Below are positions 8,673-16,207 of a DNA stretch of 64,000 nucleotides, piece by piece. The stretch spans positions 1 to 64,000 of the forward strand of contig JBHJGX010000076.1 of the NCBI GenBank assembly GCA_050331395.1, read 5' to 3'. The first letter of the stretch is position 1, and every line of letters begins with the position of its first letter. The notes under the pieces were generated by a model. That model saw only the letters and a program-made list of their open reading frames with translations. It was not told the origin of the DNA and ran no database searches. Position numbers and translations under genes: made by a program. The DNA is from Thermohalobaculum sp050331395. Its GTDB lineage: Bacteria; Pseudomonadota; Alphaproteobacteria; Rhodobacterales; Rhodobacteraceae.

Positions 8673-9263
8673 ATGGAAACGACGATGAAGACCTTGAGCT
8701 CGATCGCTGCTGTGGGTGTGCTGAGTTTTATCCCGATGGCTGCGCTGTCTGCGCCTGCGACGTTCATCGACCTGGGAAATATCGGTCCGGCCGGAACGTT
8801 TACGTTTGATACTTTAGGGAGCACCGATCGAGGTCTCGTTTTTGACACTGTGCTGACGCTCTTCGGCGAAACTGGAACTATAATTGCAGAAAATGACGAC
8901 TTTAGAAGAAATTTTACCAGCAGCATCACTGAAGACTTGACGGATGGCGTCTTTTTTCTGGGAGTGACGGAGTTTTCCGTGGCCTTTGGGCAAAACTTCT
9001 CGGTTGTTGGCGGGAGTTTGCTTGAGCCAGAGGATTCCGGCACATTGCTCATCAACATCAATTCGGTCAATGTGGCGAGCGAGGCCTTCGCAAATGATGT
9101 CTTCACATCAACCAACACCGATCCGCTGTTCGCGCGGTTCGAGGTCGGTGCCTCCGCAGCCGCGATCCCGCTGCCCGCTACTGGAGTGCTGTTGATCGGC
9201 GGACTTGCCGCGCTCGGCTTCACCGGGCGTCGGCGTCGGGCCGCGCTCTCAACGCCGGAGTAA
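8673..9263 (+). CDS. VPLPA-CTERM-type exported protein
   Basis: This 196-residue protein has an N-terminal signal peptide (lysine then a hydrophobic run ending ALSAPA) and a C-terminal sorting segment: IPLPATG, a transmembrane helix, then an Arg cluster (GRRRR). That tripartite tail is the VPLPA-CTERM/PEP-CTERM class, normally processed by an exosortase when the cell makes exopolysaccharide. The body is Asp/Phe/Gly-rich with no domain I recognise. The start could be ATG 8673 or ATG 8685; ribosome binding sites are weak for both. No exosortase gene is in this window. Composition is lower in GC than the chromosomal-type genes. Confidence 0.72.
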   Translation: METTMKTLSSIAAVGVLSFIPMAALSAPATFIDLGNIGPAGTFTFDTLGSTDRGLVFDTVLTLFGETGTIIAENDDFRRNFTSSITEDLTDGVFFLGVTEFSVAFGQNFSVVGGSLLEPEDSGTLLININSVNVASEAFANDVFTSTNTDPLFARFEVGASAAAIPLPATGVLLIGGLAALGFTGRRRRAALSTPE

Positions 9264-9266
9264 AAG

Positions 9267-9282
9267 GCGGCCAGGTGGCCGC
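9267..9282. terminator. possible hairpin after the VPLPA-CTERM gene
   Basis: A 7-bp perfect inverted repeat (GCGGCCA/TGGCCGC) lies three bases after the stop codon. No T-run follows, so termination activity is uncertain. Confidence 0.35.
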
Positions 9283-9330
9283 GGTTCCGGGTGCGGGTGG
9301 ACCTTGCGACCCAGACCCCGTGAGCGGTGA

Positions 9331-9353
9331 CGGGCGGCCCGGCGGACCGCCCG
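9331..9353 (-). terminator. leuA: GC-rich hairpin downstream of leuA fragment
   Basis: The 7-bp arms CGGGCGG and CCGCCCG flank a 9-base loop, just past the TAA of the leuA remnant on the minus strand. This is where the original leuA terminator would sit, which supports the view that the 3' end of leuA was carried here with its flank. There is no strong U-tract. Confidence 0.35.
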
Positions 9354-9362
9354 CGGCGCAGG

Positions 9363-9509
9363 TTACTCGGCCGCCGCCTCCGGCGCCGATTTCTCCCGCC
9401 GCACCAGCAGCTTGTTCAGGCACTGCACATAGGCGCGGGCCGAGGCCACCACCGTGTCCGTGTCCGACGCCTGAGCGGTCGCGATCTTGCCGCCCTCGCG
9501 CATGCGCAC
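9363..9509 (-). pseudogene. leuA: 3'-terminal fragment of 2-isopropylmalate synthase (leuA)
   Basis: The last ~48 codons of this minus-strand frame read like the extreme C-terminus of alphaproteobacterial LeuA: a GKIATAQASDTDTVVASARA core, then YVQCLNKLLVRREK and a stop. In intact LeuA this is the end of the leucine-binding regulatory domain. The preceding residues in the same frame do not resemble LeuA, so at least 90% of the gene is absent. It is a non-functional remnant, probably left by recombination or insertion. The identification comes from motif memory and is fairly specific. Confidence 0.68.
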
Positions 9510-9696
9510 TAAGAACGGCGCTGAGAGCCAACGCCCTATCCAGAGTGACATGGGTCCAGACTGCGGCAATCGGTAAAGTAGACTCAACGCGGCCGTCAGT
9601 CGCTCTTCCACAACGGCCCATGGGGGAAGATCAGGGAGGGGCGCCTAGGGTGAGGCTTCGCCAACCAACCCTGTTGTGGCAACTGCTATCGCGCCC

Positions 9697-9966
9697 TCAC
9701 TTTGGACCCTCGAACTCGTCCATCAGAATTGCAAGCATGTCACCGTATTTGTAGCGCTCCGTTTTACAGAGGCGCTTGAAGCGCTCGCGGGTCTCGTAAG
9801 GTAAGCGTACGAAAAGCGAGACTTCCTCGGAGATTTCACGGCTCGGAAAACTCGAGGCGCGATCAATCGCTCTACGTTCACGGTCATTCGCAGGACCATG
9901 AACGCGTCTGGGCGTTTGCTTCTGTGAGTCAAAATCATCCAAATCATTCAGATCGGGGATATCCAA
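9697..9966 (-). CDS. ribbon-helix-helix-like plasmid-type protein, possibly 5'-altered
   Basis: The C-terminal half (EEVSLFVRLPYETRERFKRL, then KYGDMLAILMDEFE) has the beta-strand/helix/helix pattern of small ribbon-helix-helix DNA-binding proteins that accompany ParA-type partition ATPases on plasmids. The N-terminal half is acidic then basic and probably disordered. A TTG at 9966 is the likeliest start within the non-repeated part; the frame stays open upstream into the direct repeat ending at 9972, so the native 5' end may have been replaced. No ParA gene is adjacent, so any partition function is incomplete here. Confidence 0.45.
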   Translation of the reverse strand: MDIPDLNDLDDFDSQKQTPRRVHGPANDRERRAIDRASSFPSREISEEVSLFVRLPYETRERFKRLCKTERYKYGDMLAILMDEFEGPK

Positions 9967-9971
9967 ACTCA

Positions 9972-10112
9972 GACTACTCTTTGAGCCTGAGGTGGATTGG
10001 CGATCACGACCTCCTCCCGGGCGGATGCCAGCCGATTTCATCGGTTGCGCCACGCTCGGCCTCGGACCGGGATTGACGGCCCTCGAACTCCCGAATGGCG
10101 GCGCGCTCCTCC
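9972..10112. repeat. 141-bp direct repeat, copy 2
   Basis: This is the second copy of the segment at 8463-8603. On the minus strand it encodes EERAAIREFEGRQSRSEAE and then reaches a stop. It ends about 80 bases before the truncated ATP-grasp frame opens, so it probably marks the right-hand junction of the acquired DNA. Confidence 0.85.
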
Positions 10113-10194
10113 CACAGATCTGCGAGCGAATGGGCGCCCGCAAAAAACCCGGATTGCCCCAGGATCACAGCCGCTTAGCCGTTGATGGCATTGA

Positions 10195-11427
10195 GAGCAG
10201 GAGCGCCCGATCCGGGGTTTTTGCGGGTACCCAAATCCGGGTCCGTTCCGCCGCGGCGACGGCGCCAAATTCGTCTTTCTGATGTTCGACGAGGAAACCG
10301 AAAAGCTTGCCCGTGAGATCGGCGCAGAGGTTTGGTTCCCGCCGGCCGCGCTCCGGGAGCGCTGCGACAACAAGATCGAGACCGTCCGCATCGGCAACAA
10401 GGCAGGCGTCCCCTCGGTGCCGAACACCCTCGCCGAGCTGTCGAGCTATGCGGATCTCCAGCGCGTCTCCAAAGACGCCGGCATCGGCGACGATCTGGTC
10501 CTGCAATCCGCCTTCGGGGACTCGGGCCACACGACCTTTTTCATCAAGTCCGAAGACGATTTCCGCCGCCACGAACATGAGATCGTCGGCCAGGGCGAAA
10601 TCAAGATCATGAAGCGCATCGACTGCCGCGGCTCGGCCATCGAGGCCTGCGCGACGAAACAGGGCACGATCGTCGGACCGCTGATGACCGAACTCGTCGG
10701 CTTCAAGGAGCTCACCCCCTATCGTGGCGGCTGGTGCGGCAACGAGATCTTCGATGACGCCTTTACGCCCGAAATCCGCGACACGGCCCGCGATCTGACC
10801 TTCCGGTTCGGCGAACAACTCCGCGCCGAGGGCTATCGCGGCTATTTCGAGCTCGACTTCCTCATCGACAAGAACACGGGCGAGATCTGGCTCGGCGAGC
10901 TCAATCCGCGGATCACCGGCGCCTCGTCGATGACCAACCATGCGGCGTTCGCCCATGCGGATGCGCCGCTTTTCCTGTTCCATCTGCTCGAGTTCTCCGA
11001 AAAGCCCTTCGAGCTCGATGTGGACGAGTTGAACGCCCGCTGGGCGGACCCGGACATGATCGACTCGTGGAGCCAAATGGTCATCAAGCACACCGAGGAC
11101 ACGGTAGATATCCTGACCCATGCCCCCGAGAGCGGGATCTACCGGCTGACCCCGGACGGGCGCGTTGTCTTCGACCGGTTCGACTATCACCGGCGGGCGG
11201 TCGAGTCGGAACAGGAGGCCTTTTTCCTCCGGATCCTGAAGCCCGGCGACGTGCGTTACGAAGGTGCCGATCTCGGCATTCTGGTCACGCGCGGGCGCTC
11301 GATGACCCAGGACTTCGCCTTGACCGAGCGCTCGAAACAGTGGATTTCCGGGATCAAATCCGCCTTTCACGCGCGCCCGCTGCCCGCCGCGGCCGCCCTC
11401 GAAGGCCCGGCCTTCAAGATCCTCTGA
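10195..11427 (+). pseudogene. ATP-grasp domain protein, 5'-truncated
   Basis: The frame is open from 10195 and has its first ATG at 10282 (381 residues from there). It has the character of an ATP-grasp ligase of the biotin-carboxylase/D-Ala-D-Ala ligase fold: ALRERCDNKIETVRIGNKAG, a nucleotide-binding stretch (DLVLQSAFGDSGHTTFF), and the metal-binding ELDFLIDKNTGEIWLGELN followed by PRITGASS. Residues upstream of the ATG (AKFVFL) still fit the family, but two stops at 10183-10194 end the frame, and no start or ribosome binding site precedes the conserved part. I infer that the N-terminal domain was lost at the island junction. A shortened but functional protein from ATG 10282 cannot be excluded. 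Confidence 0.62.
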
Positions 11428-11463
11428 CCGGGCTGACAGGGCGCGCGGCCGGTCCCTGCCCGG
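11428..11463 (+). terminator. possible terminator after the ATP-grasp gene
   Basis: Directly after the stop codon, CCGGG pairs with CCCGG and an inner CAGGG pairs with CCCTG, giving a bulged GC-rich stem of about 10 bp. No T-tract follows. Confidence 0.3.
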
Positions 11464-11508
11464 GATCGCACACGGGCGGGATCGCACACGGGCGGGATCG
11501 AATACGGG
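11461..11508. repeat. three tandem 16-bp repeats
   Basis: Three adjacent 16-bp units of the form CGGGATCGCACACGGG lie between the ATP-grasp gene and the antiporter gene; the third carries two base changes. They are too few and short to assign a role. Confidence 0.8.
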
Positions 11509-11590
11509 CGGCGGCGGTGTCAACGGTCGCGCCCCCATTGGCATCCCGCCGCGCTGACACCGCGCGCCGCTCACACCGTCCGGAGGGACG

Positions 11591-13537
11591 ATGGCCGAGT
11601 TCCTTCTCCTAGCTTTCGTCTTTCTCTGTGCGGGCGTGATTGCCGTGCCCATTGCCACGCGGCTCGGGCTCGGCTCGGTGCTCGGCTATCTGATCGCCGG
11701 CATCGCCATTGCGCCCGTCCTCGCGGTCCTCGACGTCGATGTGGTCAGCATCCAGCATTTCGCCGAGTTCGGCGTGGTGATGATGCTTTTCATCGTCGGC
11801 CTCGAACTCGAGCCGCGGCTCCTGTGGGAGATGCGGGCACGTCTGCTCGGTCTCGGCGGGCTCCAGGTCACCCTCTCGACGGCCATCGTCATGGGGGCAG
11901 GCATGGCGTTCGGCTTGGTGTGGTCCGTGGCGCTTGCCGTCGGCCTCGTGCTCGCGCTCTCTTCGACGGCCATCGTGCTGCAAACCTTGAACGAAAAGGG
12001 CCTGATGCGGAGCGACGGCGGGCAAGGCAGCTTCGCCGTCCTCCTCTTCCAGGACATCGCGGTGATCCCGATGCTTGCGGTCTTGCCGCTGCTCGCGCTG
12101 CCCGAGCTTGCTGGCACCGCCGGAGCGGACGCGCATGGCGGCCACGCGAGCGACCATGGCACGATCAGCCTCGTGGAAGGCCTCGCCCCCTGGCAGCAGG
12201 CGCTCGTCACCCTCGGCGCCATCGTCGCGGTGATCGCAGGCGGCACCTATCTCACGCGGCCGCTCTTCAACTTCATCGCGGTCGCCCGGCTCCGGGAGAT
12301 CTTCGTTGCCGCCGCCCTTCTCATCGTCATCGGCATCGCGCTTCTGATGACGCTGGTCGGGCTTTCGCCGGCGCTCGGCACGTTCCTCGCGGGCGTCGTG
12401 CTGGCGAATAGCGAATACCGCCACGAGCTCCAAAGCAATATCGACCCGTTTAAGGGGCTGCTGCTCGGGCTCTTCTTCATCACCGTCGGTGCGGCGATCG
12501 ATTTCGGTCTGTTGAGCGCGATGCCGCTCACCACGGTCGCGCTGACGCTCGGGCTGGTCGCGGTCAAGGCCGCCGTTCTCTTCGGGCTCGCGGCCGTCTT
12601 CGGGATCGGCGGGGCCGACCGGTGGCTGATCGCCCTCGGCCTCGCTCAGGCGGGCGAGTTCGGCTTTGTGCTCTTGGCCTTCACGACGGCTCAGGGCGTG
12701 ATCCCGAGCCCGCTCGCAGATCTTCTGCTCCTCGTCGTCACGCTCTCCATGCTGCTGAGCCCGGGGCTCTTCATCCTCTACGACCGGCTGATCGCCCCCC
12801 GCTTTGTCGATGCGGAGGCGCCGGATGCGGACGAAGAAATCGCCCCGGGCTCGATCATCATCGCGGGCCATGGCCGGTTCGGCGGGATCGTCAACCGAAT
12901 GCTCCGGGGCCTCGGACACGAGCCCGTGGTGGTCGATTACAGCTCGCGCCAGCTGGCCATGCTCCGAACCTTCGGCTTTCGGGTCTATTTCGGCGATGCG
13001 ACCCGTCCCGATCTGCTGCACGCGGCCGGGATCGAGCAGGCGGCCCTCCTCGTCGTCGCCATCGATGACCGGGAACAAATCACCGAAGTCGTCCGCCATG
13101 TCCGCCAGTGCCATCCGCAGGTCCACGTGGTCGCACGGGCCATCGATCGGCAGCATGTCTACGAGCTCTACGCCGCCGGCTGCCGGGACATCATCCGCGA
13201 GACCTTCGACAGCGGCGTGCGGGCGGGGCGCTCGGCGCTCGAGGCGCTCGGCATGCCCGCCGCCGAGGCCGACCGGAAAGCCCGGCACTTCGTCGAATTG
13301 GACAAGCGCCAGCTCGCGGTTCTGGCCGACCTCTACGACCCGAACATCCCGATCCACGAGAACGCCGCCTATGTCGCAAAGACGAAGGAACTCCGCGCGG
13401 AGGCGGTGGCGCTCTTTCGCGGCGAGGTGCCGGCGTCGGGCGCAGGCTCGGATCCGAGCTGGGGGTTGCCGAGCCTCGAGGACATCGAGGCGGCCGAACG
13501 CTTGGCCGAGGAGGGCGGGGCGCGGGGCCGCGGCTGA
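11591..13537 (+). CDS. CPA2-family monovalent cation/proton antiporter with TrkA-N domain
   Basis: This 648-residue protein has about 12 hydrophobic segments in residues 1-400 (Na+/H+ exchanger fold, with FGVVMMLFIVGLELEPR typical of CPA2/KefB-KefC). A cytoplasmic Rossmann TrkA-N domain follows (IIAGHGRFGGIVNRML, then VYFGDATRPDLLHAAG). It should exchange K+ or Na+ for H+ across the inner membrane under nucleotide control. The architecture matches KefB/KefC, but no KefF/KefG ancillary gene is next to it. ATG at 11591 has a GGAGG ribosome binding site. It is transcribed alone. Confidence 0.9.
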   Translation: MAEFLLLAFVFLCAGVIAVPIATRLGLGSVLGYLIAGIAIAPVLAVLDVDVVSIQHFAEFGVVMMLFIVGLELEPRLLWEMRARLLGLGGLQVTLSTAIVMGAGMAFGLVWSVALAVGLVLALSSTAIVLQTLNEKGLMRSDGGQGSFAVLLFQDIAVIPMLAVLPLLALPELAGTAGADAHGGHASDHGTISLVEGLAPWQQALVTLGAIVAVIAGGTYLTRPLFNFIAVARLREIFVAAALLIVIGIALLMTLVGLSPALGTFLAGVVLANSEYRHELQSNIDPFKGLLLGLFFITVGAAIDFGLLSAMPLTTVALTLGLVAVKAAVLFGLAAVFGIGGADRWLIALGLAQAGEFGFVLLAFTTAQGVIPSPLADLLLLVVTLSMLLSPGLFILYDRLIAPRFVDAEAPDADEEIAPGSIIIAGHGRFGGIVNRMLRGLGHEPVVVDYSSRQLAMLRTFGFRVYFGDATRPDLLHAAGIEQAALLVVAIDDREQITEVVRHVRQCHPQVHVVARAIDRQHVYELYAAGCRDIIRETFDSGVRAGRSALEALGMPAAEADRKARHFVELDKRQLAVLADLYDPNIPIHENAAYVAKTKELRAEAVALFRGEVPASGAGSDPSWGLPSLEDIEAAERLAEEGGARGRG

Positions 13538-13550
13538 CGGACCTGCGACG

Positions 13551-13565
13551 CTGCCGACATGGCAG
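13551..13565 (+). terminator. possible terminator after the antiporter gene
   Basis: CTGCC and GGCAG form a short 5-bp stem with a 5-base loop. It is followed within 10 bases by two T-rich runs. It lies between the antiporter stop and the tupB start. Confidence 0.3.
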
Positions 13566-13614
13566 ATCCTGCATTTTCCTGCTTTTCTTCCCAAAACAGG
13601 GAGGGAACGCTGCA

Positions 13615-14322
13615 TTGCTCGACATTCAAGGCATTTTCGGCGAGGCGCTCCGGTTGATCTTGTCCCGGGATGCGGGGCTCGTCGACATCGTCGGCCTTTC
13701 GCTCCAGGTCACGGTCACGGCGGTGGCGTTCGCCTGCCTGATCGGTCTGCCGGTGGGGGCTGCCGTGGGCGCCTTCCGCTTTCCCGGGCGCGCGATCCTG
13801 GCAGTGATCTTGAACGCGCTCATGGGCCTGCCGCCGGTGGTCGTCGGGCTCGTGGTCTATCTCGCGCTTTCGGCATCGGGCCCGCTCGGGCCGCTACAGC
13901 TTCTCTATACGCCGACCGCCATGATCATCGCGCAGACCATCCTGGTCACGCCCATCGTGGCTGCGCTCACCAAGCAACTCGTCGAGGATTTCTATCGCGA
14001 ATACGCTGAGCAATTCGCCTCGCTCGGGGTCGGCCCGATCGATCGGCTGGGCGCCCTGCTCTGGGACGCGCGGTATTCGTTGCTGACCGTGGCGCTGGCA
14101 GGCTTCGGCCGGGCGGTCGCCGAAGTGGGCGCCGTGATCATCGTCGGCGGCAATATCAACCACGTCACCCGCGTGATGACGACCTCGATCGCGCTCGAGA
14201 CCTCGAAGGGCAATCTCCAGCTCGCCCTTGCCCTCGGCGTCGTGCTGCTCGCGATCGCGCTTGCCGTCAATGCCGCCCTGATGGCCGTGCGGGCCGCGGC
14301 GGTGCGGGCGGCCTATGCCTGA
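13615..14322 (+). CDS. tupB: tungstate ABC transporter permease
   Basis: This 235-residue inner-membrane permease has about five to six hydrophobic helices and the TupB-typical cytoplasmic loop (EQFASLGVGPIDRLGALLWD), the site that contacts the ATPase. Stretches such as NALMGLPPVVVGLVVY and VGAVIIVGGNINHVTR are strongly TupB-like. The start is a TTG at 13615 preceded by GGGAGGG at suitable spacing; in-frame sequence further upstream belongs to the antiporter region. It runs straight into tupA. No tupC ATPase gene is adjacent. Confidence 0.88.
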   Translation: MLDIQGIFGEALRLILSRDAGLVDIVGLSLQVTVTAVAFACLIGLPVGAAVGAFRFPGRAILAVILNALMGLPPVVVGLVVYLALSASGPLGPLQLLYTPTAMIIAQTILVTPIVAALTKQLVEDFYREYAEQFASLGVGPIDRLGALLWDARYSLLTVALAGFGRAVAEVGAVIIVGGNINHVTRVMTTSIALETSKGNLQLALALGVVLLAIALAVNAALMAVRAAAVRAAYA

Positions 14323-14347
14323 CACGCCACCCATGAGAGGTTTCGCC

Positions 14348-15166
14348 ATGACCTTGTTCCGACGCCTTACGGCCCTCCTCGGTCTCATCGCGCTTGCGGC
14401 CGGCCCGGCCACTGGCGAGGACCGCTTCATTCTCGTGCAATCGACCACCTCGACGCAGAATTCGGGGCTCTTCGATCACATCCTGCCGATCTTCACCGAA
14501 GCGACGGGCATCGACGTCCGGGTCGTGGCTGTCGGCACCGGTCAGGCGATCCGCAACGCGGCCAATGGCGACGGCGACGTGCTCTTCGTGCATGCAACCG
14601 CGGCAGAGGAAGCCTTCGTCGCCGAGGGCCACGGGCTCGCCCGGCACGACGTGATGTATAACGACTTCGTGATCGTCGGGCCGGCCGCGGATCCGGCCGG
14701 GGTCGCAGGGATGGACGACGCCGCCGCCGCGCTTGCCCGGATCGCCGAGGCCGACGCGCCGTTCGCCTCGCGCGGAGACGACAGCGGCACGCACAAGGCG
14801 GAACTTCGCCTTTGGAGTGCGACGGAGGTGGACGTGACCGCCGCCTCGGGCGGCTGGTACCGCGAGATGGGCTCGGGCATGGGCGCCACGCTTAATGCCG
14901 CGCAGGCGATGGGCGCCTATGCGCTCAGCGATCGGGCGACCTGGATCGCGTTCGCCAACAAAGGGGATCTGACCATCCTGGTCGAAGGAGATCCCCGGCT
15001 CTTCAACCAGTACGGCGTGATCCTCGTGAACCCGGCGCGCCATCCGGCCGTGAAGGCCGAGCTCGGCCGGCGCTTCGTCGACTGGCTGCTTTCCGAAGAC
15101 GGTCAGGCCGCCATCGGCGGGTTCCGGGTCGCCGGACAGCAACTTTTCGTGCCGAACGCCCGCTGA
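14348..15166 (+). CDS. tupA: tungstate-binding periplasmic protein
   Basis: This 272-residue secreted binding protein has a signal peptide (MTLFRRL, hydrophobic core, cleavage near GPATGE). The mature protein starts with the TupA hallmark VQSTTSTQNSGL, whose TTS residues coordinate the oxyanion. SRGDDSGTHKAEL is a second typical oxyanion motif. ATG at 14348 has an AGAGG site seven bases upstream; in-frame ATGs at 14315 and 14333 lack one. It should deliver tungstate to TupB. Confidence 0.9.
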   Translation: MTLFRRLTALLGLIALAAGPATGEDRFILVQSTTSTQNSGLFDHILPIFTEATGIDVRVVAVGTGQAIRNAANGDGDVLFVHATAAEEAFVAEGHGLARHDVMYNDFVIVGPAADPAGVAGMDDAAAALARIAEADAPFASRGDDSGTHKAELRLWSATEVDVTAASGGWYREMGSGMGATLNAAQAMGAYALSDRATWIAFANKGDLTILVEGDPRLFNQYGVILVNPARHPAVKAELGRRFVDWLLSEDGQAAIGGFRVAGQQLFVPNAR

Positions 15167-15191
15167 GGGGGCGCCGCGGCCGTGGCTCGGC

Positions 15192-16088
15192 TCAGGGCGA
15201 GAGCCAGCGCACCCGGCCGGTCTCGTCGAGCGCGTAGCCGCCGAGGGTCTCGGCCTTCCGGCGGAACGTGTCCGACCGGGCGAAGGCTATGAGCGACTGA
15301 ACGGGTTCGGTGAAATAGCTGCGGCGGTCGATCAGGAGGTCGAACCGCTCGGCCCGGAGCGGCACGAAGCCGAGGGCGAATTGCCGGGCCATGGCCTCGA
15401 TCCCGAGGGCGGCATCCGCCTCGCCGGCCGAGACCGCGGCGGCCGCCTCGGCCTCGGTGCGCGCGAGATCCGCGACCGGCACGATATCGGCCTCCGAGAG
15501 ACCTTGCTCGCGCAGGAGCGCATCGAGGAGTGCGGCCGCGCCCGCTCCCGGCTGCCGGAGCACGACCCTATGACCGCGGAGATCCGCCACCCCGGAGAGC
15601 CGTCCCTCCAGCCCGCGCCCGACCAAGAGCCCCCGCGCGCGCGTGGCGAAGGCGATCAGGACCGCATCGGCGAGACCGCGCCCTTCGAGCGTCTCGAGGT
15701 TCCAGCCGTCGGGCTCGGGGATATGCAGCCCAGCAAGCGCCGCCTGACCCTCGGCAAAGGCCGCGAGCCCGTCGAGACTGCCGTTCCAAAGGGTCGCGAG
15801 TCCCGACTGCGAGGCCCGCACCGCCCAATCGAGGAGCGGATCGTGCGAGCCGGTCAGCACCGCGGGCCGGGCCTCGGGCCGCGCGGGGGTCCCGTCGATC
15901 CAGGCGCGGATCTCGGCGACGGGGAACAGCAGCTTGCCGGTGATCCGCCGGTGCGGGATCTCGCCGGCGGCAGCCAAGTCGTAGACCTTCCGCTCCTTTA
16001 CACGCAGGAGATCGGCCACCTCCCGCGTGGTGAGATAGGCGGGCGGCCCCATCGCTCCGGGGCCGTGCGGGTCCGTGGGCTCGGTCAT
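15192..16088 (-). CDS. HTH regulator fused to periplasmic-binding-protein-like domain
   Basis: This 298-residue cytoplasmic protein pairs an N-terminal excisionase/MerR-like helix-turn-helix (LTTREVADLLRVKERKVYDL) with a C-terminal PBP-like ligand domain (PF12727 type, for example LRGHRVVLRQPGAGA). Proteins of this class usually sit beside molybdate or tungstate transporters and probably sense the oxyanion directly. It converges on tupBA, ending 25 bases from the tupA stop, so it may regulate that transporter. The start is uncertain: ATG 16088 is used; GTG 16103 and ATG 16052 are alternatives. Confidence 0.82.
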   Translation of the reverse strand: MTEPTDPHGPGAMGPPAYLTTREVADLLRVKERKVYDLAAAGEIPHRRITGKLLFPVAEIRAWIDGTPARPEARPAVLTGSHDPLLDWAVRASQSGLATLWNGSLDGLAAFAEGQAALAGLHIPEPDGWNLETLEGRGLADAVLIAFATRARGLLVGRGLEGRLSGVADLRGHRVVLRQPGAGAAALLDALLREQGLSEADIVPVADLARTEAEAAAAVSAGEADAALGIEAMARQFALGFVPLRAERFDLLIDRRSYFTEPVQSLIAFARSDTFRRKAETLGGYALDETGRVRWLSP

Positions 16089-16207
16089 CGCCCGACGATC
16101 CACGGGACGGGCTCGGACGGCAAGGCGCTATGCGCCGCAAGCCAGGCTCCGCCGGCCCGATTGAGGCGCGCGATGGCAAACCGACGGCATCCCCGATGGC
16201 TCTGGGG

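Noticed and set aside
11461..11508. Tandem 16-bp repeats considered as an iteron origin or CRISPR
   Set aside because: Only three units, no spacers, and no replication gene adjacent.
10165..13615. Very long open frames on the minus strand opposite the ATP-grasp and antiporter genes
   Set aside because: They are Glu/Asp/Arg/His-rich antisense shadows caused by high GC and strong codon bias; the plus-strand frames carry clear domains.
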